A stretch of 23,700 bases of DNA from Chrysophaeum taylorii (GCA_029834535.1 JAQMWT010000258.1:1-23700); one strand, 5' to 3'; positions 1 to 9,308 are shown, counted from the stretch's first letter. The notes: generated by a model from the letters alone, not told the origin. Numbers and translations: made by a program.

Positions 1-2
1 AT

Positions 3-2207
3 CACCCTGGTCATCTCTTCGTACGACGTCAGGCCTTACAACTTGGACCCTTCCGTGCTCTCGTTCATCTCATTTCCGAACATGCTCACGCTTTTCACAA
101 GTTTCCTCCCGCTCAATATGCCTATGCTTTGCTCACACCCCATTCCATTTTGGATCATAATGACGCTTCTTATGGTGCCTCCGAGCCTCACCTCTCCGCC
201 ATCGAAGACTACATCACCGTGCAATCTCATTACATTGAGGCCCGCTTTGGCGATGCTCCTCTACTAATTGTTCAACTTGTCGAAGACCCCGATTATGCTC
301 ATACTACTGATCAGGTCGCCTCTTACGCAATTACCCATCTTACGACGGCTCACGACCCCAGCACTGTTGGTCCGGGCGAATATAAAATTCAAGCCAAAGA
401 TATCAAAATTGATGAATGTGAGTTGAACTGCCTCAAAGGTCTCTCAGACGCTGATCGTAAAGCTTATATCTCCGCTATCTCCAAAGAGATATTTGATATT
501 GTTGAGTTTGACTGCTTTAAACTCGCATTGCCAATGGTCAACTCAAAGCCTATTGACACCCGCCTCGTCCTACGTATAAAAACCAATGCTGCCGGTCAAT
601 ATCTCAAACATAAAGCACGCCTGGTCCTACGAGGATTCTTAGCCTCTCTGGGCACTGATTTTTTCAACACATTCAGCCCCATGGCACAGCTTACTGGCAT
701 CCGTTGTGTTCTGGCGCTAGCAGCCCATCTGCGACTTCCCGTCTACCACGTCGACGTACCTAACGCTTTTGTTCAAGCTCCCATAGACTCTCACGCCTAT
801 GTTAAACTGCCACAAGGTATTTACCTTCTCGATCCTGAAGATACCAAATATCAAGGCCGTCGTCTCCCAAAGTTACTTAAATCTCTTTATGGATTACGAC
901 AAAGTCCTGCCCTATGGAATCAAACTATAAATAGCTTCTTTGATTCTTTAGGCTATACACGCTTCCGAACAGATACGTGCATTTACGCTAAAGTCCAAGC
1001 TGACGCTACATTTTTAATTTGCACGCTCTCAGTGGATGACGTCGTCATCACTTGCACTTCGGAAACTCTACGTCGTGAATTCCAGCAAGCCCTGAAAAAG
1101 GAATACTCAGTCGACACCTTTGAAGAAGCTCATACTCTCTTAGGCATGCGCATCACGCGTACTACTGACGGTTCCATCTCACCGGACTGTCAAGCTAAAC
1201 TTGATGCATTGTTCGAAGAGTACCCCATTTTAATGCAGTTACGTCCCACTTCTACACCGATGTCACCATCAACCACTAAAAAAACTGGAGAGCCATCTTC
1301 TGATATGGACAAGTTTATTCTTCATACCTTCTCCACCTTGCTCGGCAAGCTCACTTTTGTACAATTGGCCTGTCGTCCTGATTTATCCCAAAGCCTTAGT
1401 CGTTGCTCTCGAGGAATGCATAATCCAGCATTTCTACATGTTCAAGTACTAACAGGAACGCTCCGCTACTTGCGCAAGCCCGAAAATCGTAATCTTCGAC
1501 TCTGGTACTACTCTGGCTCTTCCGCACTAATGGACCATCTTAGACTTCTCATCGGCACTTGCACTGATATGGCAACCATGTTGGATTACACTAAAGAACA
1601 AGTCAATTCAGGTAACTTTGATCCATTGGTCGCGTTCGTTGATGCCGATAACGCACCCTCTTATGAACAAGACCGCAAGTCTACAACCGGCTACGCCATC
1701 TTTTTGTTCGGTTCTCTCATCACTTGGAAGTCTAAACTACAGCCTATTACCGCTACTTCTACGCATGAGAGTGAACTCATCGCCCTTAATATGTGTGCCG
1801 ATGATGTGGTCTGGTTACGCAAATTGTTAACGGAAATGGCATTCGCTATAAACCCTCAATACTATCTTCGTCAACCTTCAGGGAAAGATCTGTTACTAGA
1901 TTATGATGCTCACGACAACCCGCTCCCAACGGACACGTCGTTCATACGTAACAGTCCTATACTTGGGGACTCTGCTTCTGCTATCCATCTATCAAATAAT
2001 CCCGACAGTGCGACTAAGGCCAAAGCTATCAGCACACGCTGGTTTCGTATTCGCGACTACGTACAGCTAAAACGTATACGTCTACATCATGTTTCCGGTA
2101 CTCAAAACATTGCTGACGGATTTACTAAACCCTTCGGAGCTCCGCTCTTCAGCAGATTCCGCACGTTACTTGGCTTACAGCAACCCATAGCTCCGCAAGA
2201 TGGGTGA
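3..2207 (+). CDS. Copia pol polyprotein, C-terminal part: reverse transcriptase and RNase H (5' partial)
   Basis: The frame is open from the window edge to the TGA at 2205-2207, with no ATG needed, so this is the C-terminal end of a polyprotein that begins upstream. Residues below are counted from codon 129-131. The RT domain covers about 120-345: the KARLVLRGF block at 162-170, a first catalytic Asp in HVDVPNAF (D209), SLYGLRQSP at 252-260, and the catalytic box at 301-304. That box reads SVDD where copia elements usually have YVDD; both aspartates are kept. RNase H covers about 500-668, with FVDAD (D505), STHESE (E547/E549), GDSAS (D614) and NIADGFTKPF. Between these blocks there is extra sequence (about 570-610) compared with typical copia RNase H. 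No stop or frameshift interrupts about 735 codons, unlike every other retroelement frame in the window, so this copy may be young. Confidence 0.93.
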   Translation, partial: HPGHLFVRRQALQLGPFRALVHLISEHAHAFHKFPPAQYAYALLTPHSILDHNDASYGASEPHLSAIEDYITVQSHYIEARFGDAPLLIVQLVEDPDYAHTTDQVASYAITHLTTAHDPSTVGPGEYKIQAKDIKIDECELNCLKGLSDADRKAYISAISKEIFDIVEFDCFKLALPMVNSKPIDTRLVLRIKTNAAGQYLKHKARLVLRGFLASLGTDFFNTFSPMAQLTGIRCVLALAAHLRLPVYHVDVPNAFVQAPIDSHAYVKLPQGIYLLDPEDTKYQGRRLPKLLKSLYGLRQSPALWNQTINSFFDSLGYTRFRTDTCIYAKVQADATFLICTLSVDDVVITCTSETLRREFQQALKKEYSVDTFEEAHTLLGMRITRTTDGSISPDCQAKLDALFEEYPILMQLRPTSTPMSPSTTKKTGEPSSDMDKFILHTFSTLLGKLTFVQLACRPDLSQSLSRCSRGMHNPAFLHVQVLTGTLRYLRKPENRNLRLWYYSGSSALMDHLRLLIGTCTDMATMLDYTKEQVNSGNFDPLVAFVDADNAPSYEQDRKSTTGYAIFLFGSLITWKSKLQPITATSTHESELIALNMCADDVVWLRKLLTEMAFAINPQYYLRQPSGKDLLLDYDAHDNPLPTDTSFIRNSPILGDSASAIHLSNNPDSATKAKAISTRWFRIRDYVQLKRIRLHHVSGTQNIADGFTKPFGAPLFSRFRTLLGLQQPIAPQDG

Positions 2208-2317
2208 CCCTTACCCTTCACTATGTCCGAAGTGACGTTAAACTAACCCTCATGTACAACGGAACCAAGGCTCGCTATTATGTGAAATGAAATACGCAAT
2301 GCGGGGATCTTTCTAAG

Positions 2318-4309
2318 ATGAACCCAACAAAGAACAAGGATGCTGCGAGCCGACGTTATTCGTTACTGAACCGTGGCCGCGGTGGCGTGTCATCATTATC
2401 TTCCCCTTTCAATGCGTTAAATCCAGGCGCTGCTCCAACCAGCTCTCCTAATCGGAGACATCAGACATATCTTTCGGTCGCTCAAGGAAATCAGGCCGCG
2501 CCCGCGACGCCTAAGTCATCAACTGTCCAACAACAAACTAAACCGCAAGCAGCAAAGTCCGAGTACTTCCTGCTCAAACACTGCAAGTTCGATGCGATGG
2601 CGAGGATGTCAGGAACATCATGGCGCTTGGTACCCAGCCACCAAACTTTCTACTGCCACCACCTAAAGATCCTCAATGTTGGCATCAGTCCATTCAACAG
2701 CTGCTTACGGAAGCACAACAAACAAACTTTGTGGACAATTTCCAGTTCCTGAGTTCCTTGCTATGTGTAAAGGCAAGGCGCATCAGGAACGCGCCTCATA
2801 TATCACCCAATGAAGGTATACGCTACCATCGATACCCATCCATTAAAGGGGTTGTCAAAGTACATGTGGCGTGTACCAGGTGCTATAATAAAACCAATGC
2901 GCCGGGTACACCCCTTGTACTCGCCATTTGCTCTGAAGATGAGCTTAAAACGGACAAGATAATGAAAATCATCGAAGATCATCTCGCGTCTGAACACATG
3001 CTTCGCATTGTTTTGACGTACCGCGTCCCTTCTTTCTGTTGATTTGTGTCATGTGCAACTTATCACAGCATGGGACAGCGTTAATTCGCAATAATCAACA
3101 ATCTTTTCATCTTCCATGTTATAACGATCCAGCTGCACACATGAGAGCTATCATTCTCCGCCTTGGAAAGTCCATTGCTATTAACAAGCTGCTCAAAGAG
3201 GCGCTCATGCATTGCATGGCGAGTCGTAACGTTGATGCCTCTAAAATCATCATTAACCCTGACGACAATGCTCCTCTCTTGTTACAGCTTCCTTATATCT
3301 CGAATGTCAATCTTGAGATTCTTGTAGCGGCTTGGTCCTTACTACAATCTGTTGAGGATAAAATGTGTGTAGTGACCAACCCTGATGAGCTACTTAATGT
3401 GCTCATCGAACGCTTCGTTAATGACGTTTCTCACCAACTTAACGCGACTTCTTCCGAGACGGTACCGCCAATGCTTAACTACTTTCGCCAACTTCCACCT
3501 GAACATCAATCCTCTTTTAAAAACGTGCTAGTCCAGGTTGGCTATCCCTCCGCTATAATCGATGCCTTTTCAGATAATACATTATCGGAAGGTGTATTAC
3601 CAGTACCAGTCGAAACCCCATCCGCTGAGTCCATGCCAGACACATTTAATGACAACATATGGTTGAATCCCTACGCCAGATAAAAGAAGAGATTCAGTCG
3701 TTATCCTCACGTCTCACTAACAGTGAACAGCAATTGATGGCAAAAGACCAACAGCTATCGGTTACGCTAGAGAACTTAACCCAGGTACAAGAAGCTTACG
3801 AAAATCTACACACTCAAGTCACCGACAATATTAAGCATGTCGCGCTTTTGGATAACATACTATCAAGCCTCCAGATGAATCAAGATAACATTGTACCAAC
3901 CTTAGCTGTCTTTGTCCACATAATTTCACGATCGCTTGTTTCGTCTATTGGACAGTTTCCTCCAAATACCTATAATGAATCACAGCAAGCTCTAATCGAC
4001 GATGCAGCGCATAATGTACATGCAGCTATGTCTAATGCACAGGATCGTGTTATCCCGGCACTTGATCTGCATACACTAACACCGGACGCAGCTATGTCCT
4101 TCCTCTCGTCTGTTATGGCACCCCTGGTCACCTTAAGTGATGCTATGACTACGAACAATACTGTTAATGACCAATCCTCCGAAGATCATGATTCTTCCTC
4201 TCCAGAGTTAAAGGAACTGGAAGATAATAGCGAGGATGAATTGGACCACACATCTGATGTTGTGGATACCGCTCCTTTACGCAACATCACGACACGCCGG
4301 ACCTCTTAA
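2318..4309 (+). pseudogene. ORF2 of copia element A, downstream of RNase H; function unknown, split over four frames
   Basis: Four overlapping open stretches (2318-2752, 2620-3042, up to 3683, and 3659-4309) follow one another with frame changes, consistent with one protein of roughly 650 residues broken by indels; introns are a less likely alternative. It starts with an ATG 110 bases after the pol stop. The N-terminus is Ser/Pro/Gln-rich and basic. The middle has Cys-x2-Cys (2872-2883), a further Cys, and His-x4-His, followed by Cys-x2-Cys-x17-His-x2-Cys (from 3045). The C-terminal part is predicted helical and ends in an acidic tail. No signal peptide or membrane segment is evident, so an envelope protein is unlikely. 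I do not recognise the family. A decayed homologue sits at about 20900-22800 on the minus strand, including a shared ISPNEG motif. Gag is not visible in this window, so a displaced gag-like role cannot be excluded. Confidence 0.6.
3659..4309 (+). other. Coiled-coil and acidic-tail segment of ORF2
   Basis: This is the last open stretch of ORF2 (216 codons, ending TAA). Residues about 1-70 are rich in Glu, Gln, Leu and Lys with heptad-like spacing, as expected for a coiled coil (for example QIKEEIQSLSSRL). The middle is mixed and helical. The last 50 residues are strongly acidic (SSEDHDSSSPELKELEDNSE) before a short basic end. A coiled coil suggests oligomerisation, and an acidic tail is common in capsid-associated or chromatin-binding proteins, but neither role is shown by the sequence. 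The upstream stretch runs 25 bases into this one in a different frame, consistent with an indel near 3660-3683. Confidence 0.5.
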
Positions 4310-4431
4310 ATTGATCTGTCGTGTTACCTCCCCATGTCTTGTTGTTGTTTGTTCACCTGTTCGCAGCTCCTATGTACATTACCCAAGTTCGCCCTCAATA
4401 ACGTCTGAAATGCATACACCCTTCTTTCACA

Positions 4432-4844
4432 CGTTGAGGTGGTCCAGAGAGCTACACTATTGTGTGTACGACACTGGAACTTCTCACTCCTTTCACACCT
4501 ATCTCCACAAGAGGGTTTTCTCTCCGTAATACGGCTTTCCCTCTTTCCTTCCTTACCCCTTCCGCCCTTATATCTCAGATTATGAAGAATTAGATCTGCA
4601 GTTCACTTCCAACAAGGAGTAGACCTCCAGGTGCGTACCGTCAGGTATGGGGTTGTCTGTTTAATTAATGGAGGCTTCATTCCTCATTGTCAGTGTGAAC
4701 GCTTCTATGGGACCTAATGTCCTTAAGAAGTTAGGGCCTAAATCCCTACCTTGTGTAGTAGCATGTGACAAGCGGAATGGTCTGCACACGCCTAAGACTG
4801 CACGCAGTCTCTACCATGTACCCGGAGAGGGTCAAATCTCTCTA
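4432..4844 (+). repeat. 3' LTR of element A (about 413 bp)
   Basis: This sequence is repeated at 13618-13684 plus 18599-18923 (same strand) and at 20816-20076 (minus strand, with an insertion). The start is placed at the TGTTGAGG seen in the inverted copy, which here reads CGTTGAGG. The end is placed at TCAAATCTCTCTA, aligned to CTCCA and TCTCA in the other copies. Long stretches such as the CCGTAATACGG block and the following pyrimidine-rich run are almost identical in all three. A TATA-like CTTATATCT at about 4566 lies where an LTR promoter could be, but this is only suggestive. Confidence 0.8.
4524..4534. promoter_or_regulatory. Conserved 11-bp palindrome in A-family LTRs
   Basis: CCGTAATACGG has perfect 5-bp arms around one base. 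It is unchanged at 18618-18628 and 20729-20739 although the surrounding LTRs differ. It may be a transcription factor site in the LTR; that role is inferred. Confidence 0.35.
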
Positions 4845-5454
4845 ATAGTGCTATATACCTCGGGACGCGCTAGACCATGATGATGAGCTTGAGCACAAAT
4901 CAGAGGACTAATTGACTGTGTAGAAAGGAAGAAGAAGGGTAAGGAAGAGATCACGTTCTCAACGGACGGATAAGGGTAAGAGGCAGCAGATTTCTCTGCA
5001 GCTAGGAGACATCCTTTGGTGCCTTCGGTGAGGCCAGCGCGGCGTGCCACGCTCTCGCCCAAACATGCGCAGAGCGCATCGCTGCGCGAACCTGGGTGAC
5101 AAGCGGCTGCGCCAACTTCACAGAGGCAAAGGCGGCCCAAACTCGCCGCATCTACCGTGAGTGGGGGATCGCCAACGCATTAGGCCGGGCTCGCTGTGCC
5201 CTCACCGCCCTCACCCATGTCGCCGCCTCGGGGAACCCCGCCCAGGCCGCCCGATCCCAGCAGGACGTCACCCTTCGTCGCACATACGTCCGGCGGCAGC
5301 ATGCGTACGACCTACGGGCGGGGCCCGTCCTCTCTTCGCCTGCCCCAAGCCTCGGCGATAACCCCGACTAGGTCCCGCGTACTTGTCTCCGCCCGTCAGG
5401 CACATCCCTCATACCCCACAAACCCACCCACATCCTTCATGCTCCCCACACACA
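4845..5454. other. GC-rich stretch between elements A and B; possible unrelated LTR
   Basis: About 600 bases with a sharp rise in GC from about 5020 to 5370. On the minus strand it follows a G8 tract and begins TGTGTGTGGGG, and it could end at TGCTCA near 4890, so it may be an LTR of about 565 bp attached to the 3' end of element B. However, it does not resemble the sequence next to B's primer site, and no second copy exists in the window. It also contains the unidentified plus-strand ORF at 5006-5371. Confidence 0.3.
5006..5371 (+). CDS. Unidentified GC-rich ORF, about 121 codons
   Basis: The frame is open from after a TAG at 5003-5005 to the TAG at 5369-5371. An in-frame GTG exists at 5096, but there is no clear ATG start. 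The product is rich in Ala and Arg (for example AAQTRRIYREWGIANALGR), with an N-terminal Cys-containing part and a Pro-rich end. Its base composition differs from both neighbours. I do not recognise it. It could be a gag fragment of another retroelement, an exon, or a chance ORF in GC-rich DNA, where stops are rare; overlapping open frames in the same place favour caution. Confidence 0.25.
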   Translation, partial: ETSFGAFGEASAACHALAQTCAERIAARTWVTSGCANFTEAKAAQTRRIYREWGIANALGRARCALTALTHVAASGNPAQAARSQQDVTLRRTYVRRQHAYDLRAGPVLSSPAPSLGDNPD

Positions 5455-5467
5455 CCCCCCCCTCTTA
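5455..5467 (-). promoter_or_regulatory. Polypurine-tract-like site (minus strand)
   Basis: On the minus strand the sequence reads CTAAGA followed by eight G and then TGTGTGTGG. A run of this type directly before TG is typical of the plus-strand primer site and LTR start of copia elements. It lies only about 12 bases beyond the last stop of element B's decayed frame. This is consistent with an internal deletion that removed RT and RNase H but kept the 3' end. Confidence 0.35.
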
Positions 5468-5478
5468 GCAGTCGACAT

Positions 5479-6444
5479 TTAAAGACATCCTTTCGGGACA
5501 TCATTTGGCGGCTTAGCATCCCTTTTAATGTTGAGATCAGATGCGATGCTGACGGCATGGCCCTGGTGCAGAGCGCTGACACTGATGAGGAGCATCAATG
5601 TGCTGGACATGTTGGTTGTGGCGCGAGCCGTGGATTGCTCCTGCTGGTATTTCCAGTTGCGACCATACTCTGAAGCGATAATGCGTCTGGTGAAAGTTTT
5701 CCATCGTCGACACGTTTCACGATATATAGTTGATCCTTGGGAATGCGGAATCCGCGCTCGTCCTTGAGATCTGCTTTGAGTTTGTCACTCTGGTTGCGAT
5801 GCACGAGAACTGGAGTAAAACCTGAATCGTCGAGAACAACCTCTAGTCGGTCGTTTCGTTTGGGCATCGGGATGCTACCATCCGGCGGGGGTGGCCGGTT
5901 GAGGAACGAAAAATCCTGTTCAGGTGTCTCGTCGCTGACGGGACTTGGATCAGCAGCGGAGGTTGGATCCGGTTCTTTGTGCTCGTCATGTGCAGGTTTG
6001 TCATCAGGGTCGTCATCTTGAGTCTCACCCTCATTTGTCGATTCCTGGCTAGCTTCCGGCATTTGCTGTTCGCTTATAGCTGGGGGCGGGTCCTCTTGCC
6101 GTACCTCTGCTGGGTTCTGTGCGAGTGCTTTGACCCGCTCAACCTCCTTGTTGCGGGGGTTGACTGGCATGTCTGCATCAACGTGGAAGTCGTTAGAGGT
6201 GACGTTTTTTCAATATCGCCCCTGATGTACAAGCAGAAGGGAGCTATGAACATCACGGATAAAATCGGTCCGTGCCGGGGAGGTTGGGGACGTAATTGTT
6301 GCTTGCAAGATAGGATGCGGGGACGCTGGAGGGTTCCAGCTTGTGACTTTGAGGATAGACAAAGGTGACAGGTTCACTAAAGGGAAGGAGCTTCAAGAGC
6401 GGTGCCATGGGTGGCATGATGCGCCGGGGGACGGTGCAAGTCAT
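5479..6444 (-). pseudogene. Element B: post-integrase region and linker of copia pol
   Basis: After the integrase core the frame shifts near 6441. The next stretch (6444-6253) contains SHKLEPSSVPASYLASNNYV, matching the segment with conserved Lys-Leu and Gly/Ala-Tyr positions that follows integrase in copia polyproteins. Then comes an acidic, proline-rich linker (6170 to about 5700) with runs such as GETQDDDPDDKPAHDEHKEP. Past about 5740 a second frame, ending at TAA 5481-5479, looks at least as protein-like as the first. No RT motif follows, so the conserved catalytic part of pol ends here. Confidence 0.65.
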
Positions 6445-7154
6445 GTTGGTGTGCGAAGGCAGTCCATGAGAGCGCTGATTGTCGGCTTGAATCTTATGCA
6501 GCAGAGCAAAGGGATATGATAATACTCGGCGGCAATAGACTTTCCTTCGATGCGGACACTGCGAAGATTGAGGAGGCGAACTACAGTGCCTCGGTTGTTT
6601 TCCTTTATGATGTTTTCCGCAAAATTCCGCTGGTGGAGGTGGCGACCAATGATTTGAAACTGGATGCCGAGTTGCACCTTGAGCAGGTGGAATGCTTCTG
6701 AGCCGAAAGTTGAGAATGCATCGGACGATATGATGTTCACATTTACATCGAATTCGACCTTAATCACATTGACCACGTAGAGGATGCCAGCCAGAACGTC
6801 CTGTGCGTTTAGTTTGCGCAGGAAGTAGACCCACTTGTGTGCTGAGATAATACACACAAAGTGCATGATGTAGCGAAAGCCACCATAGCATTTGCCGATG
6901 CTCGGGTATGAGACATCCATGTGGAGGTGTTGGCCAGGAGCATAGGCCAATTCATCCTGTGACCAGGAATTGTTCTTGTGACTGAAGCTTACATGCGATT
7001 GGCAGCGCTTGCATTCACTGCAGTCTTGCAGATACCGATCATCACCTGTACGGAGATTCGTTACATTGGCGGCAATCGTGCGGCGAAGAATCTCTGGTTG
7101 CTGGTGATGTATGCGGTGCCAGCGAGTGACCAAAAGCACTCTTTTGGCGTGCTG
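6441..7154 (-). pseudogene. Element B: integrase (HHCC zinc finger and DDE core)
   Basis: This is the C-terminal part of the open stretch 7952-6441. The zinc finger shows His residues in RWHRIHH and Cys in DCSECKRC. The catalytic core shows D in HLHMDVSYP (residue 346 of the stretch, about 6917), D in NIISSDAF (411) and E in RNFAENIIKENNRG (446), a D-34-E spacing close to the usual 35. The family inserts element cDNA into the genome using these three acidic residues. The domain is complete in one frame, but it is cut off from the methyltransferase N-part and from the linker by frameshifts. It sits after the methyltransferase, whereas ordinary copia elements go directly from protease to integrase. 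Confidence 0.88.
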
Positions 7155-7249
7155 AATGGTGCCGGGCTTTTGCAATGCAACCTGGTTGATGTCTCCGGGG
7201 CTGGGGATGCCATTGCGTATTGTTGCCCATTCGATGTGAAAGTTCACGT

Positions 7250-9308
7250 GGTGGTGCGATTCGTGGAGTGCGAGGACAGCGCTGTAATTTGCCTGCAGCA
7301 TGTGGTGCGGGACGGCGTTGGCCAGTGCCTTAAACGCGAAGTACGGCGGGTGCTGTTGGAACAGGCGGAGCTGTTCCGGGTCCGAGTGGTGTCCAAACTT
7401 TGCGATTTCGTTGAGGGTTGCATAGAGGATGTGGTCTGGAGAGATCAGCAGCAAGGCGTTGGAGTAGCTCGTGTTGGTTGGGTACGAGCCAGTGACCGAG
7501 TAACACTTGGTGCTTTTCTGAAGCGTGTCTCCGATGTGGCCGACGTAGTCCGCGCAAGTGGGATGTGCTTTGGACATTATGAGTCCCTTGGGGTCATCGA
7601 GAGTAATTCGCCCTCGTGAGTCGATCGCGGCAAAGCCAGGATGCGACCGATTCAAGTAGTGGACCCAAGTGGACGGGCGCGAGCAACTGTGAGCGGCGGC
7701 CAAGGAGGTGGTGTAGGCGACGACCAGAACGGCGGTGCCCTTGGGAACATCCAGGGAAAAGGCGTGCGTTGGGGAGAAGACTGCGGGTTGATGTGAACAG
7801 TCAAATATCCGAGGGGGCCTGGAGTGTACGGTGAGGGAGGCGCGGGGAAATAGCCACAGGCGACGGCAGTAGCGACGGTGCCGGTGATGGCTCCATCCAA
7901 ATGGTAAGCACATTGGGACTCTGAGGCATGAAAACAGCGGAGGGTGTTCCAAACGGCGAGAGTGGGATGTTGCGACAAATGATTGTGCTGCAATGTGAAA
8001 ACCAGTAGGTGGGAAATGTACTCCATGGTGGTGTAGGGGGTGCCGTCGGCATCTAAACCGAGATCCGCGAAGGGCTTGGTGACGCGTGCAAGCATTTGAC
8101 AGATGCGGGCATTTTCGGAAATCGAGAGTTTAGAGGCGTTGGCGGGCGCGTAGGAAAAGGTGGCCTTGTGTTGGTAGTAGGTCAAGGTGGAGCGGGGCAC
8201 GGTGCCACGAAGGGCGGGGTTGGCGATCCAGAGATCGTCGGGGATAGTGTTGCTGGGGTCCAGAAGTGGAACCATGCTCGGAGGAGATGTTAACCAGGGA
8301 GAAGCGTTTTTCTCGAGGTTGTACTCGGTGAGCGGGTGTCGGGCATAGACAGCGAGATAGCGGGCCTTGCTGATCGCATCGCCGAAAGCGGAGGCTTTGC
8401 TAAGTGACCTAAGCGCTGATAGCCATTGGCGAGTTGGGTGTACTCGTGATGAGTTCGGGGGTTTGGAGGGACGTTCTCGACAATGGCGTAGGTCGAGAGC
8501 GTGCAGCGAACAAAGCGGATTTGTTCTGTGACAAAAAGATCGGCGGTCACCGGAGTGGCGTAGCCGTCATATTTTTTCATTACACTCAAATGTTGACATG
8601 GCAGTGTGAAACCCGCTAAGTCGAAATGGGGTAGTCGAATTTTGCCGGTTTGCAGAGCGGCATTGAGTTTTCGTAGATCGGCATAATGCTGAGCGTGCGG
8701 GAAGAGTTGTTGCGCGCGAGCGCGCATAATAGGGTGAATTTCACAGGTGACCACGACAGTACTACGGTTGTCGAAGCGTTTGCGAAAAGAGATGAAACCT
8801 TCTTGGTGAAGTCCACCTGCAATAATAGCTGTTTTTAGCGGAGGGGGTTGTGCTTGCACAGATAGATCCGCTGAGGTAGTGAATGCATATTGGGCGACAG
8901 TACGCGGGAGGCTAATGAGGTCCGATAAGAAGATGGAGTGATGCTGTAGCTTAGCAAAATCTAAGATGTGAGATTGCGAGCGTGTCTTTGCGACATGCTG
9001 TGTGATGTGTGCGAGTTCATCCTTGAGTGACCGGCGTTTTCCGGTGTGAAAACTAACCACAGCGCGGGTGGTTTGTTTCGGATGAGACGGCAGGGGCAAC
9101 AGGCCATTGGTTTGGCGATTGGCGAGAACTATTGCTGTTTCACCTAGAAGCTTCTTGTAATCGTGGGGATCAGCGGTCGACGTGTTCATTAGCTCATACA
9201 GGTGTGGTTCGTGTGGCAATGGCGGGTCGGTTGCTTGGACATTTTGAGCTTTGAGCTGCGATGTTGCTATAACCTGTAGACCTCTTCGGAATTGCGGGAC
9301 GACCAGAA
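7250..9308 (-). pseudogene. Element B: DNA (cytosine-5) methyltransferase domain between protease and integrase
   Basis: Motifs appear in canonical order. In the stretch starting 9219: motif I-like AIIAGGLHQEGF (residues 131-142), acidic residue in TCEIHP (E160), a DLRKL block (181-185), catalytic motif IV LPCQHLS (Cys208, codon 8598-8596), and motif VI VENVPPN (248-250). After a frameshift near 8400 a motif VIII-like KARYLAVYARHPL follows. Then comes a long putative target-recognition region (about 8330-7390, with a further frame change near 7790), then PEQLRLFQQHPP and motif X-like KALANAVPHHML (about 7328-7290). The family transfers a methyl group from S-adenosylmethionine to carbon 5 of cytosine. 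The frame upstream of 9219 is open back to the retroposon insertion and reads on from protease. It is not functional here because of the frameshifts. Residues 1-125 have no recognised domain. Confidence 0.85.

Larger units (their letters stand above)
1..4844 (+). mobile_element. Ty1/copia LTR retrotransposon A, 3' part
   Basis: The block reads pol (RT-RNase H), then an extra ORF2, then a 3' LTR. The 5' LTR, gag, protease and integrase lie left of the window. The same order, inverted and more decayed, recurs at 20076-23700, so ORF2 belongs to the family and is not a chance neighbour. A second LTR copy with a primer site lies at 13618-18937. No clear polypurine tract is visible just before the 3' LTR, so its exact start is uncertain. 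Confidence 0.85.

Noticed and set aside
2318..4309. Envelope-like gene
   Set aside because: No signal peptide, membrane segment or cleavage site is seen; composition is coiled-coil, acidic and Ser/Gln-rich.
6978..7619. A 213-codon plus-strand ORF
   Set aside because: It lies antisense to the integrase zinc finger and the end of the methyltransferase, which have clear motifs on the minus strand.
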